Assembly (NCBI RefSeq): GCF_027943255.1
Contig: NC_072893.1
Coordinates: forward strand, 119,659,784-119,723,783
Length of the DNA stretch: 64,000 nt
Source of the DNA: Anastrepha obliqua
Lineage: Eukaryota; Arthropoda; Insecta; Diptera; Tephritidae
Direction of reading: 5' to 3'
Position numbers and translations under genes: made by a program. The notes beneath the pieces were generated by a model. The model saw nothing but the letters and a program-made list of their open reading frames with translations, had not been told where the DNA came from and searched no databases. Shown one piece after another: positions 1 to 9,492 of the stretch. Within the stretch, counting starts at the first letter, position 1, and every line of letters begins with the position of its first letter.

Positions 1-700
1 ATTGAATTGATTAAATCAAATTAAACTAATTAAATTCAAAATAAATTTAATTTAAAATAAATGAAAGTAAAATTAAATACATCAAACTAATTAATTTAAA
101 AATAAATTAAATAAAGTTAAGGAAACGAAAAAAAGATAACAGGAAAAAAAGAAATAATAAAGAAAGTTAAATAAAAATATTTATAAAAATATAAAACCAA
201 AATATAGCAACATCAAATAAATATAAATAAAATAAAAATAAAGAATAACAAGAAATAATATAGAGTACAATAAAATAAAACGTAATACTAAAAAATTAAA
301 TAAATAAAAATAAAATAAAATAAATAAAATTAATATATAATGAAATAATATAAAGAAAATAGGTAAATTACACAAAATTAATAACTTTTTAAATGAATAA
401 AATTAAATTAAATTAAGGAAATTTGGGGGAAAAAGTAAAACAAAATGAATCAAAAGAAAAAATTGAAAAAAAACACAAAAATTTAATAAAATATATTAAA
501 TTACGGAAATTAAGGAATAAATATAACTAAACAAAATTATATGTAATACAATAGAAAGGAAACAAAAAGAATTCAAAAAATAAATAAAAAAATAAAAATG
601 AAAGAATGAAATAAATAAAATTAAAAAGTTTATTAAAAACTTCAATTAAATGAATGAAAAAACATAAAATAAAAAGGCTAAACGAAATAATATACAATAA
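1..700. repeat. AT-rich low-complexity DNA
   Basis: Almost pure A and T with short runs of AAATA and TAAAT and no sustained coding frame. The open frame on the minus strand here is a composition artefact: its translation is only F, I, L and Y residues. I see no gene or site in it. Confidence 0.8.
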
Positions 701-792
701 TCAAACGAAATATTTACGAGTATATAAATAGAAAAAAGTAATACGAGTAGAAAGGAACAAAAAAAGTGCGTGTAGCGTAGTACACATTAAAG

Positions 793-1774
793 AAGTGAAA
801 CTTTCAAGGCAGACAAAGAAAGAGAGACAGACCCGAGAGAGAATGAGAGAGAGAGAGAGAAAAAATATATATCTAAATAAATTCACAATATTTGCAGAGA
901 ATACAAATAGACAAAATTTACAAAAAACGGAGAAGGGTCGACCGGTGTAGGTAAACGCCAGACACAAACCGTGGCAACAACGCGCACTACTCCGAGCGTT
1001 TATTACCCGCAGAAATGCAGCGATTCCAGGACCGCAGCAACGGCACAAATTACCGTAAGGCAATACCAATAAATCCGACGCCGAAATGGATAGCACTTTA
1101 TATAGTACGCACAAGCACTAGCCGGGGAACGGACTTTAGTATAGGCATGTTGCGCCGAAGAGAGCCTATTTAAAGGCACGACTCCCCGTATGTATTCATC
1201 TATTATTCTCTCCAGGATCTTGAGAAGAAAAGACGTTAGACTAATGGGTCTGAAGTCTTTAGGGTTAGTGTGTGAGGACCTACCTGCCTTGGGTATGAAG
1301 GAGACTTTTGCCTCCCTCCATCCTAGCGGAATGTGGCCCATGTTAAGACAACTTCTAATGACAATTTTGATATACGGTAGTACAATGCCCCGTGATTGCT
1401 GCAGTTCAGCGGGGTAGATACCGTCCGTTCCTGGCGATTTATAAGGACCAAAAGTATTAATAGCCCATTCGATTTTTGAGTGTGTGACTAAGAGATTTCC
1501 TAGGTCGGATTGCCTTTCATTATTGGCGGAATGGTTTTGTTCCACCGGCTTGTTTCCTGGAAAGTGTGTGTCTAGGAGAAGACCTAATGATTCCTCATTT
1601 GACGTAGTCCTAAAGTGTATCTAAGATTTATATAAGGTATAGCTCTCTCTCTCCTTTTGCTCTACGTTATATCTGTTTTCTCTCTCGCGGAACGAAAATG
1701 CCCAAAACGTTGCATGGCCTCGAATTTTTACTCTCCATTCTCACTCGTCCATCGACGCCTAAGAAGTTTCACTT
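793..1774. other. Segment bounded by an inverted repeat, containing a LINE fragment
   Basis: AAGTGAAACTTTCAAGGC at 793-810 matches, in inverse orientation, the sequence at 1757-1774 (AAGTGAAACTTCTTAGGC on the minus strand), 15 of 18 bases. Just inside each arm is a purine-rich GAGAGA tract (about 826-864 on the plus strand, about 1643-1700 on the minus). The arrangement could be the ends of a transposon that later received, or carried, the LINE fragment at 1130-1605. No convincing target-site duplication was found, so chance or a rearranged repeat remains possible. Confidence 0.35.
1130..1605 (-). pseudogene. LINE reverse transcriptase fragment (LOA/R1 group)
   Basis: The minus-strand translation holds the finger and palm entry of a non-LTR reverse transcriptase: a KSPGTDGI motif, then FIPKAG, then DFRPISLTSFLLKILERIID, then SSAQHAYTK. 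These blocks align in order with the same part of the large element at 37690-40506 in this window (KSPGPDGI, FIPKAG, DFRPFSLSSFLLKTLERLID, SHAQHAY), so the two are related but diverged. The endonuclease, the YADD box and the RNase H part are missing. Homology stops shortly after HAYTK near 1130. It is a truncated relic and not an active gene. Confidence 0.8.
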
Positions 1775-1779
1775 AAAAA

Positions 1780-2364
1780 AGTAAATAAATAATATTATAT
1801 AAAAATAAAAGAATGCAATAAAGGAATTAAAAAATTAAATTAAATAAACAAAAATAGACAAAATAAAAAAAGTTAAAAGAGATAAAAGCGGGATGCTGAG
1901 AATTTTGTTTCTGGAAACTATAAAAATTTAAAAGTATTTTTTTTTTCCTGAAAATTTCCTTAACCGTCGCCGTTTGGAAAGCAACGCGCACAAATCTGGC
2001 AACTTCGTTTCGAGCTCTTTACTGCAAGCGATCACTCGCGACTGCCACTACGACTTGTACTACCAAGCATCGTATTTGCCATTGGTTGATATTGACTGCC
2101 TATCGGATAGATAAAAGACTAATTAATCTCGTTCTTTTTTCGGTTTTTTATTTTTAACTGCTACACTTCGCAGTTATCGATCGCCACTGATCTGTACCAA
2201 GCGCGCTGCGCTTTAAAAACAAAGTCTGCTACACGAGGCCATAACATTCCAATTCTAACTATCAGAGTGACAACTGCGTACGCGAAAATTTATTAAGCCA
2301 ACAAAAAAACAAAAGAACAGAAAAACGCGGAATTAGAATAAAATTTTATCGTAGCTAAACAAAA
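1780..2364 (+). promoter_or_regulatory. Upstream region of the Klf15-like gene
   Basis: Non-coding. From about 1970 it becomes less AT-rich than the DNA before it. Elements that could matter are TATCGAT at 2175-2181 (7 of 8 bases of the Drosophila DRE, TATCGATA), a TTTAAAAA run near 2212-2219, and TCAGAG at 2262, a weak initiator-like match. The TTTAAAAA and TCAGAG matches are about 50 bp apart, too far for a standard TATA-initiator pair, so no start site is assigned. The start codon context at 2361-2367 (AAAAATGG) fits the fly consensus, and an in-frame TAA at 2356-2358 closes the frame just upstream. Confidence 0.35.
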
Positions 2365-3456
2365 ATGGACTTCTTTGCCACTGGTGGCTTCCAGCAACTT
2401 TTCAGCGATTTGAATGACACGCAGCTGCATGGAAATTGGGCAGACCTTAGCACCGAAATGGATAGCAGTCAGACATTCGATAGTTACGATTATTGCGCAC
2501 AACTACCCATAGAGAGCAATGATCCTTTGATGCGTCTCACCTACGCCGATGATCCTTTCGTGCTTGATACCTCCACAAGGGAACAAACGCTGCTGGAATT
2601 GCGCGCGGTTTGGAGTGATATTACAGCAGAGTCGCGTTTTAGTAATAGCAACGACAATAGTGTTAGCACAGAATACCATGATTGCAATATCATCAATGAT
2701 AAAGAGCTGCAACTCACGCTCGATCAGCTGCTCAGCTCACCAGCTGCAATTACCTGCGAAGCAGTCAAAGACGGTGATTCACCTGCGTCACTGCCACACA
2801 ACACATACAATAACGTGAGTAGTCCCAGTAGCATTGATTCCACAACTGTTGTTGAGCTGGAGACGGCGGCCTTCATTACACGCGAAATGGCGGAATGGGA
2901 GGAAAAGTTCTTGGACAATTACATCGAGATACCGGAACTCATTGACTTCCTGCCCGAAAAGACACCACTCTGTACCGAGACGTGTGATCATTTCCTGCAC
3001 GAAAGTTCGAAGAATCTAAAACTGCATCGCAAAGTGAGAAGTGTGAAGCGTTCAAACGAGTCTATCGCGAGTCACGAGGAGCGCACAGCTGCCGGTTACC
3101 CCTGCACCTTTGGCACGTGTGATAAGATCTACGCAAAGCCTGCACATTTGAAAGCTCACCTGCGTCGTCATATGGGTGAGAAGCCCTACAGCTGTGATTG
3201 GCCTGACTGCACGTGGAAATTTTCGCGTTCCGATGAGTTGGCGAGGCATCGGCGCTCACACTCCGGCGTGAAACCCTACAAATGCAATTATTGCATGAAA
3301 TGTTTCGCCCGTTCCGATCATCTAACCAAGCATCGTAAAGTGCACGAACGCCGTCTGTTGGCAGCGAGTAAGGCGGGGAAGACGATCGATGGTGTGCTGC
3401 CGCACAGTGTGTTTACGGTGCGGCCGGGACGAAAGCGGAAGAATCAAATATGTTGA
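2365..3456 (+). CDS. Klf15: Kruppel-like factor 15-type zinc-finger transcription factor
   Basis: A 363-residue single-exon protein. Three C2H2 zinc fingers sit near the C-terminus, at about residues 247-269, 277-299 and 307-327, with KLF-type spacing. The first two fingers have the long C-x4-C form and the third the C-x2-C form. KLF signatures are visible: HLKAHLRRH in finger 1, FSRSDELARHRRSH in finger 2 and FARSDHLTKH in finger 3. The second linker is HSGVKPY instead of the usual HTGEKPF, a KLF15 trait. The 244-residue N-terminal part is acidic and Ser/Thr-rich. A stretch near residues 172-200 (EWEEKFLDNY then IPELIDFLPEK) is a plausible activation region. After the fingers comes a short basic tail, GRKRK. 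KLF proteins bind GC/CACC-box DNA in the nucleus. The start is fixed by an in-frame stop 9 nt upstream. Another KLF paralogue remains possible. It is the only clear host gene in the window. Confidence 0.85.
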   Translation: MDFFATGGFQQLFSDLNDTQLHGNWADLSTEMDSSQTFDSYDYCAQLPIESNDPLMRLTYADDPFVLDTSTREQTLLELRAVWSDITAESRFSNSNDNSVSTEYHDCNIINDKELQLTLDQLLSSPAAITCEAVKDGDSPASLPHNTYNNVSSPSSIDSTTVVELETAAFITREMAEWEEKFLDNYIEIPELIDFLPEKTPLCTETCDHFLHESSKNLKLHRKVRSVKRSNESIASHEERTAAGYPCTFGTCDKIYAKPAHLKAHLRRHMGEKPYSCDWPDCTWKFSRSDELARHRRSHSGVKPYKCNYCMKCFARSDHLTKHRKVHERRLLAASKAGKTIDGVLPHSVFTVRPGRKRKNQIC

Positions 3457-3580
3457 GAAAATATGGGAAATAGGGAAGGGAATGGACTAACTGTTTCAAA
3501 AAAAATTATAGTTTAAGAAGGTATGCATGTGTGCGTGTATTTGGTTTGAAAAAAGTGCAATTAAAACTAAGTCTGGTTAT
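3457..3580 (+). promoter_or_regulatory. Probable 3' UTR with ATTAAA polyadenylation signal
   Basis: After the stop codon the sequence becomes AT-rich. The common variant signal ATTAAA occurs at 3560-3565, about 105 nt downstream of the stop, and GT-rich sequence follows (GTCTGGTTATTTTAG). No AATAAA lies closer. The cleavage site itself cannot be set from sequence alone. Confidence 0.4.
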
Positions 3581-3839
3581 TTTAGTTCAGAAGTTTTTTA
3601 TTTTGTTGTGGGAAGACGCATGTGAATTTATTTTTTCAAGAGATAGCGAGGACTGAATAACAAAATGTGAATTGGGATAGTCAAAATAAGTTTACTTTTG
3701 TATTCATAAAGCGTGAGGAAAGAATTTTCAATATCGAAGTGATGCATTCTTGCCTGTATAGTAGTCAGCGATAACTGCTCTCTTCTCCTCCTGTCTACGA
3801 AAGTTTCATATTGCGATCGATTGCTCCTCTATAAGATAA

Positions 3840-4500
3840 CTGAGGTGATAAATATTCGGTTGCTGTGGTGTTTAATTTGAGGCCAATGCATAGTCTGATT
3901 TTCGCAAATCCGTCCACAGGTTTGTCTGACGTGCCCCTCGTCCAGTTGAAATGGGCAAATTTTACATCCGTTGGATTTTTCCGAGCCTTCCTCAATCTCA
4001 TTAATCACTACTTTTCGACAACTTCGTTTAAAATGCTGGAGTTGTTGGAGTTATAGCAGCATAAACACCCCCCATAAATGTTTGGGAAATGTTGCTGGAG
4101 TGGCAGTATTTGGCCCGATAAGTCTTGCTCGTTCCGATAACGTTGTACTGACTTTCGTGGGAACGATTCCGCAGCTGTTATGAGCTCAAGTGTTGGTCTA
4201 ACCTCATCATCAGACATCATGCGGCTCTACGGCCACCAAACGAACTCTTTATAAAGGAAGCACAACAGTTCTTACCTTGTTGCGAAACGTCCTTATGAGG
4301 TGCATCCCAGGTACGAGGTAACCCTCAGTTGGAAACCTTTTTTAAAACCTCCTGTTCGGCAGCCGGGTCTCACTTGTTTTCGTCCTGCTCGAAAATCCTG
4401 TTTTAAAGCTTATATCCATAAATCGGTAGAAAATTAAATTCTAGGAAGCTGCCTGGAAGCGAAAGTCGTTAGCTATAATAGAAATATGTTAAATTCATGT
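3840..4500 (+). repeat. Possible dispersed repeat of fly genomes
   Basis: No gene is seen between 3600 and 4700. The part near 4050-4180 (GTTGTTGGAGTTATAGCAGCATAAACA in outline, then GTTGCTGGAGTGGCAG, then TCGTTCCGATAACGTTG, then CGTGGGAACGATTCCGCAGC) reads like a dispersed repeat I associate with tephritid assemblies. That recognition is from memory. A second copy was not found in this window, so confidence is low. Confidence 0.3.
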
Positions 4501-4700
4501 CCTAAGTCGAAAAAGTCAGCCTGCCAGACTCGGCTGCCAGACTCGGCTGCCCACCCTCTGTTGAGCATGTTTTTCATAGAAGGGCTGATTCTAGTGAAAA
4601 TCGTAGTGAAAAACTTTCTTCTCCTTATCTAATCTAACCTAGTTTTGAAAGAAGGCGTTTGAGATTTACAGAAGATCGATTTTTCGGTAACCTGTATAGT

Positions 4701-4834
4701 ATACCTTCATATGATAAACCCATCCCTAATTCCCAGCAAATTTATTTTTTCTTTCAGAAGGAGCGTGCCCATACAGTTCTGGAAGAACAAATAAATTCGT
4801 GGGAATTAGGGATGTTTTCAGCATATTAAGGTAT
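4701..4834. mobile_element. 134-bp fold-back MITE
   Basis: The two halves are inverted copies. ATACCTTCATATG at 4701-4713 and CATCCCTAATTCCC at 4721-4734 face GGGAATTAGGGATG at 4801-4814 and GCATATTAAGGTAT at 4821-4834. AAATTTATTT and AAATAAATT extend the match inward, leaving a loop of about 40 nt. The outermost bases are ATACC/GGTAT, consistent with a TA-type insertion. There is no coding capacity. It is a small palindromic non-autonomous DNA element, parent family unknown. Confidence 0.6.
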
Positions 4835-5080
4835 ATAACTGGGTTAATCTTTCCTAGACAATACGAAGGGACTCTGAACCACTCTTCATTTTAAAAGCAG
4901 CTTGTGAAAGCAAGCATAACATAGACTACTCAGTCACTATTTCGCTTGGGTAATAAAGATTAAAGTAGTGTTTAAAAAATTGTGAAAAAAATTGGTGTCC
5001 ATACAAAGATTACTACTACTACTACTACTGCTATTCCTTCCAGTAGAGCTTAGAGTCTCTGGTTGCATTCATCGGCTCGC
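4835..5080 (+). other. No gene seen; ACT triplet run
   Basis: Short stretch between the fold-back element and the LINE fragment. It contains a small ACTACT microsatellite at about 5009-5030 and no coding frame of interest. Confidence 0.5.
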
Positions 5081-5830
5081 AGACATAGTATACAGATGGA
5101 TTCAATACGCTTCAGGGGATAAGAGCAGGAATAGTAGGGTCGAGAGCATACAAATCCTTAACACTGTGAACAGATACTACAATTCTCCATGCATATCTCT
5201 TCACTTTAATGAAAATGGTGGAAATCGTATCCAAAAGAGACTTCGAAAAAGTAAAAATTAAAATATTTGCGGACAGACAATGAGTCCTCAAAGCCTTAAA
5301 TAGCTTTACGTTTACTGCAAATATCCTTATAGAGTGTAACAATGCACTCAAAAACCTGGCGTCTCTTAATCAGGTTTCCCAGATTTGGGTACCAGGGCAT
5401 TAGTGACACGAAAAAAACGAGAAGGCGGACTTTTATGCCAGAAAGGCAGAAGGGTCAACCCCATTTTCGGCTTTAACAACGAGAAGCTAAAACAGGAAAC
5501 CAAAAAATGTATTCAAACACTGGGACGGGTCAAATGGCATTAATCACTCAAACAAGTTCCTGTACATTAATACCAACAGAGCAAAATTTGCTCTAATCGT
5601 AGACAAAAAGGGTCTCAGATTACTTTGTGGAGATCTCACAGGCCAATGTGCCTATTGCCACTATTTTATGCAGATTCTGCTGTGATGAAGAGCAGTCGCT
5701 GAAACACTTTATCATAAATTATGAAGCATTAGACAAGCAGGAGACACAGAATCCTCGGCTCGCACCTACTAGAGGATGATGACTTAGAAATGCTCCCTCC
5801 TATTGTATGCAGTTAGAAATGGAGATTAAT
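5080..5830 (+). pseudogene. LINE fragment: RNase H domain and 3' end
   Basis: Decayed plus-strand translation shows the order of an I/LOA/R1-group element: a YTDG motif at about 5090 (RNase H first aspartate), a weak IFADRQ near 5258-5275 where IYSDSQ is expected, a LIECNNALKNLA helix, then IWVPGH at about 5377-5395. Further on come remnants of the C-terminal zinc-knuckle region (GLRLLCGDLTGQCAYC) near 5610-5665. Frame changes and stops are frequent. The YSDS aspartate motif is damaged, so the domain is dead. No poly(A) or clear target duplication is seen. Confidence 0.65.
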
Positions 5831-5905
5831 GGATAAGATTAAAAAAAATTGAAATTTTGAATTTTGTTTTTGTTTTAAGCGGTCCAAATAGCAAACCTTC
5901 AAGTG

Positions 5906-6234
5906 CATATATATTTATATATAATTGACGCGTACACCCCTTTTGGGTGTTTGACCGAGCTTCTCCTCCTATTTGTGGTGTGCGTCCTGATGTTGTTGCA
6001 CAAATGGAGGGACCTACAGTTTCAAGCCGACTCCGAACGGCAGACATTTTTAAGAGGAGCTTTTTCATGGAAGAAATACACTCGGAGGTTTGCCATTGCC
6101 TGCCAAGGGGCGACCGCTATTAGAAAAATGTTTTTCTTAGTTTTGGTGTTTCACCGAGATTCGAATCTACGTTCCCTATGTGAATTCCAAATCGTAGTCA
6201 CGCACCAACCCATTCGGCTACGGCGGCCGCATGC
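5906..6234 (-). mobile_element. tRNA-derived SINE, full-length-like copy
   Basis: Read on the minus strand, the head contains an A box, TAGCCGAATGGGTTGG (6220-6205), and about 38 nt later a B box, GATTCGAATC (6167-6158). This is the internal RNA polymerase III promoter layout of a tRNA. The body follows (CCTCCGAGTGTATTTC, then TGCCGTTCGGAGTCGG, then CCTCCATTTGTG) and the 3' end is an AT-rich TATATA tail at 5906-5925. Parts of the same body recur at 25610-25820, about 48960-49020 and 61040-61262. It encodes no protein; mobility would need LINE enzymes in trans. Confidence 0.75.
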
Positions 6235-6245
6235 ATAATCCGCAA

Positions 6246-6770
6246 TTTACCTTATTTATTTACCTTATTTATTTATTTATTTATATAAATAGTACATAGT
6301 AAGACTAAGGTCTTTTAATAGTACTTCAACAACATTATAAAAAACTGGAATGTTTTTAACATACAAGTTTCTTAATCTAAATTTTACACCAGTTCATTTA
6401 CAAATCAATCCAATATATTTAACTTAACTATAATAATAAGAAGAAAAAAAGCAGTAGGAAAAGAAAAGAAGGATTAGAGAATGTAAAGAGAAATGTAATG
6501 CAATCAAACACTTTTAAAATAATTATAGACTCGTGGCCTGAAGTTAGATCTGTTAAGTCCAGCCTTCACAGTGTCGGGTAATGAGTTCCACACTTTAACA
6601 GCGTTAATGAAAAATAATCTAGATGATGGTAGGTAATTAAATTTTGGAACGATGAATTTGTTGTGTCTGCGAGACGTTACTGGTATCAACTTCTCTGTCA
6701 GATTGCACAAAAATATGCAATTCCTAGCAGATAAATAACTATTAAGGCAACAGCCTAGTAGCCTTGATCT
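6246..6770 (-). pseudogene. 3' end of a CR1/L2-like LINE with TAAA repeat tail
   Basis: The minus-strand frame at 6710-6504 carries the extreme C-terminus of a non-LTR reverse transcriptase: RRHNKFIVPKFNYLPSS, then FINAVKVWNSLPDTVK, then NFRPRVYNYF. The pattern of a basic patch, a SRLFF/WNSLP block and a short C-terminal helix is typical of CR1/L2/RTEX-like elements. After the stop comes about 200 bp of AT-rich 3' UTR and a TAAA-type microsatellite at 6246-6292 in place of a poly(A) tail. Everything 5' of the last 70 codons is gone. The SINE's 5' end abuts the tail directly. Confidence 0.6.
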
Positions 6771-7039
6771 GAATAGTTTTGGAATTTTGTTTTTTTGGAA
6801 AATATTTTTTTTTTGTTTGAAACCGTTTTTTTTTTTGGAACAATTTTTTGGAAAAAATTTAAGAAAAATTTTGGAAAAAAATGAATTTTTTTTTGGGGGG
6901 GAAAAATAGTTTTTTTTTTTGGGAAAAAATTAAAAATTTTTGTTTTATTTGAGGAAAAATGTTTATTCACTCACAGATTTGTTATTTCGGCCAATTTAAA
7001 AAAATACAAAAAAATTTAAGTATCAGTGGGTTCTATTAA
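6771..7039. repeat. T/G-rich low-complexity segment, first copy, split by piggyBac
   Basis: Long T runs broken by GGAAAA and GGGG, then TGTTTATTCACTCACA (near 6959) and AAATTTAAGTATCAGTGG (near 7012-7030) just before the TTAA. The same order occurs at 9300-9492. The low-complexity open frame on the minus strand (rich in F, K and N) is not a gene. Confidence 0.6.
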
Positions 7040-9287
7040 CCCATTAATGCGCACACTTTAAAGGGGTTAAGATAGGTGACTGAAATCCTCACCAAATATT
7101 TGTGTTGATGTTAAACGATTCATTTCCATTTTTCAAAAAAATATCTCAAAAGATGTGGGCGTGGCAAAGTGTATGATATATCATACATAAGCGTATTCGA
7201 AGAGCTACTTCTATCAAAATAAAATTACAATATATACATAGGTTTTGAATTCAAATCAACATTTTATTTATAAAGTGACATATTATGCATCTATACATTT
7301 TTAAAGTTCTTAGTTATTTGATGAATGAGTTACATGATATTTGTAAAAACAGTTATATGGGTGCAATCCGATATTACATTTCATGCATATAAATTTTGTA
7401 CACTTGCCACAAAATTTGCATCGGCGTTGAGTTCTTGAGTAATTTACGTAGTGCTCGAATCCATCGTATCTAGTTTCATTTTCTCGTTTCCTATTTCATG
7501 CTGAAACTGGATGAAGTTCTATTGGTTTTAAAAGAATGTTTCTTCTTAGACGTCGGATAAATCCGAGAAGAGTTACTTTTAGATAAGCTTTTCGAAATAA
7601 CATCCAGTTTACAATATCTCCGTTTAGACAAAATCTGAAAATGGGCCAATACCATTTCCTTGACCTGATCCGAGATCGGTAAGCTGCCCTTTGCTGATCG
7701 AAGTGTTCGACTCCACCATTCCGCAATTATACTCCTTGACGATTACTGGTTGCTTTACGTCTTGTCTACGTTTTTGTTGCCGATCATATCTTTTGCATAG
7801 TCCTGTTGTGGTCGTTATGTTATCGTTTTTACAGTTTGTTGCAATAGTGACGTTATTATTATCATTCCACCTAACTAGAGTAATATATTTTGATTTAACT
7901 GCTTCGCAAGCATCTCGGCTTTCCCCTTTCATATTGCTCAAAGGGCATTTTCTATACGATCCGAGCGAATTGTTCCCACTACTGTTATATTTTTAGAATC
8001 AAACTTTTCCAATAATTTGAAACTATTAAAATAGTTATCTAGAAATACAGTGCTGTTTTCGGGAACTAAGCCACAGCATAAATTCTTTGTGACATACAAA
8101 CCTAAAGGCTCATTAGATTGAACCACGCCTTTTCCGGTGCACAAATCGAAGTTCAACAAATACCCTTCTGAAGTGATCAGGCACCAAATTTTGTACCCAT
8201 ACCGTATAGGTTTTCGACGTATAAACTGCTTGAAAGAGTACTTACCAAATAAGGCTCCATCGATTCGTCTACAGAGAATGAAGCTTCAAATGGTTATCCA
8301 AGCTCTTTAAATTTGGTATTTAAATGATCTATAACAGGCTGCACTTTGAGTGCTTTATTATTCACATCAATTTGTGTATTATCATTGAAATGAAGGTACC
8401 GATGTATTTTTTCGAATATATTCCGCGCCATTGAACCTGCCACTAAATGGTTGTACACATCACTCTCTGTCTCCCAGTACATCCGAGTAGCTAATAAATT
8501 TATCAGGTAGCCAAGTGAAATTATGGTTGAGAATAGTCACCTTGTTGTACCCACTTAGTAAAAGGTTGTCTAGATATGCGTACAATTCCACAAGATTTAG
8601 GGTGAACGCTTCATCTCCTTTGTTTACAGCGTATTTTATAGTCTGTGCTCGTATATATTTCATAAAATCGTGTTCAAAAATAGTTTAAAAAGTTGTAGTA
8701 GGCTTAAATCGTTCTTCAAAATATCTGATATAATATCCGGAGTGTGAACGCGTATTGCTGTGTTTGTGACTTCTCTTGTTTTTAGTTCTATTTTGGACCA
8801 CTTTCGACGAATTGTGGATTTTTTCTTTTTCCTTTGAGTGGAAGTCACTGACCGTGAGGTTTTTGAATTGCTCACATCATTAAAAAACTGTACATTATCC
8901 ACTTCTGAATTGACAATTTTTATCTCGCATGGTCTTTTTAGAACCCCACGGCCCAAGTCGCCCAGTGTACATACCTTCATCGTCCTCAGCTGCATCAGCG
9001 CAATCGGATAACTCTTGTTCTTCAGGTGGAAATAAAGTCACATCGATCGAATTGGCATTTCTGATGTCGTCTATAGTGTCACTTTTCCGAAAAACACTAC
9101 ATGAATTGGAGCAAAAAATGTAAACAAGAGAGCCTTAAATGACAACTAAAAAGCTTTTCTTTTCAAATTACTCTTTAATCTCACTCGCCCTGTAAATATA
9201 AAAAGCTTTTATATAATAGTGGGTTTTTGCTGAATTTTTGAAAAAGCTTTTTTTGCGTATGATATATCATACTTTGTCATTAATGGG
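7040..9287 (-). mobile_element. piggyBac-family transposon, 2248 bp, ends intact
   Basis: The terminal inverted repeats are CCCATTAATG at 7040-7049 and CATTAATGGG at 9278-9287, a perfect 10-bp pair. Each is flanked by TTAA (7036-7039 and 9288-9291), the piggyBac target duplication. A 16-bp palindrome, GTATGATATATCATAC, is repeated just inside both ends (7171-7186 and 9257-9272). The interior carries a decayed piggyBac transposase on the minus strand. The ends look mobilisable in trans although the gene is broken. Confidence 0.9.
7496..8995 (-). pseudogene. piggyBac transposase (DDE_Tnp_1_7), broken
   Basis: Fragments in the right order but in shifting frames. The N-terminal part, basic and Ser/Lys-rich, is at 8995-8660. 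Next is NLVELYAYLDNLLLSGYNK at 8663-8460, then AGSMARNIFEKIHRYLHFND at 8482-8294, the conserved RF-x-HF-N block. TVFLDNYFNSFKLL with VVGTIRSDR lies at 8159-7938 and contains the DNxF catalytic aspartate region. KYITLVRWNDNN and PVIVKEYN follow at 7941-7624. GGVEHFDQQRAAYRSRIRSRKWYW is at 7726-7496. Family proteins are about 550-600 residues cut-and-paste enzymes acting at TTAA. At least three frameshifts or stops separate the blocks, so no functional enzyme is expected. The Cys-rich C-terminal zinc finger is not obvious. Confidence 0.85.
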
Positions 9288-9291
9288 TTAA

Positions 9292-9492
9292 CTAAAGTAA
9301 CATTTTTTTTTTGCTTGAAAAAATTTTTTGTTTTTTGGAAATTTTTTTTTTTTGGAAAAAAATTTTAATATTGTTTTTAACAAATTTTTTGTTATTTTTG
9401 GGGAAAAAATGTTTATTCACTCACACATTTCTTATTTAAAAATTAAAAAAAAAAAATTACAAAAAATTTAAGTATCAGTGGATTCTATTAAC
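9292..9492. repeat. T/G-rich low-complexity segment, second copy
   Basis: Same order of T runs, GGAAAA, TGTTTATTCACTCACA (9409-9424) and AAATTTAAGTATCAGTGG, ending in GATTCTATTAACC, as the segment left of the piggyBac element (6771-7039). The piggyBac element therefore entered the first copy of a tandem duplication. Confidence 0.6.

Noticed and set aside
6755..6970. 71-codon minus-strand frame rich in F, K and N
   Set aside because: It lies wholly in a T/G-rich low-complexity tract and has no domain.
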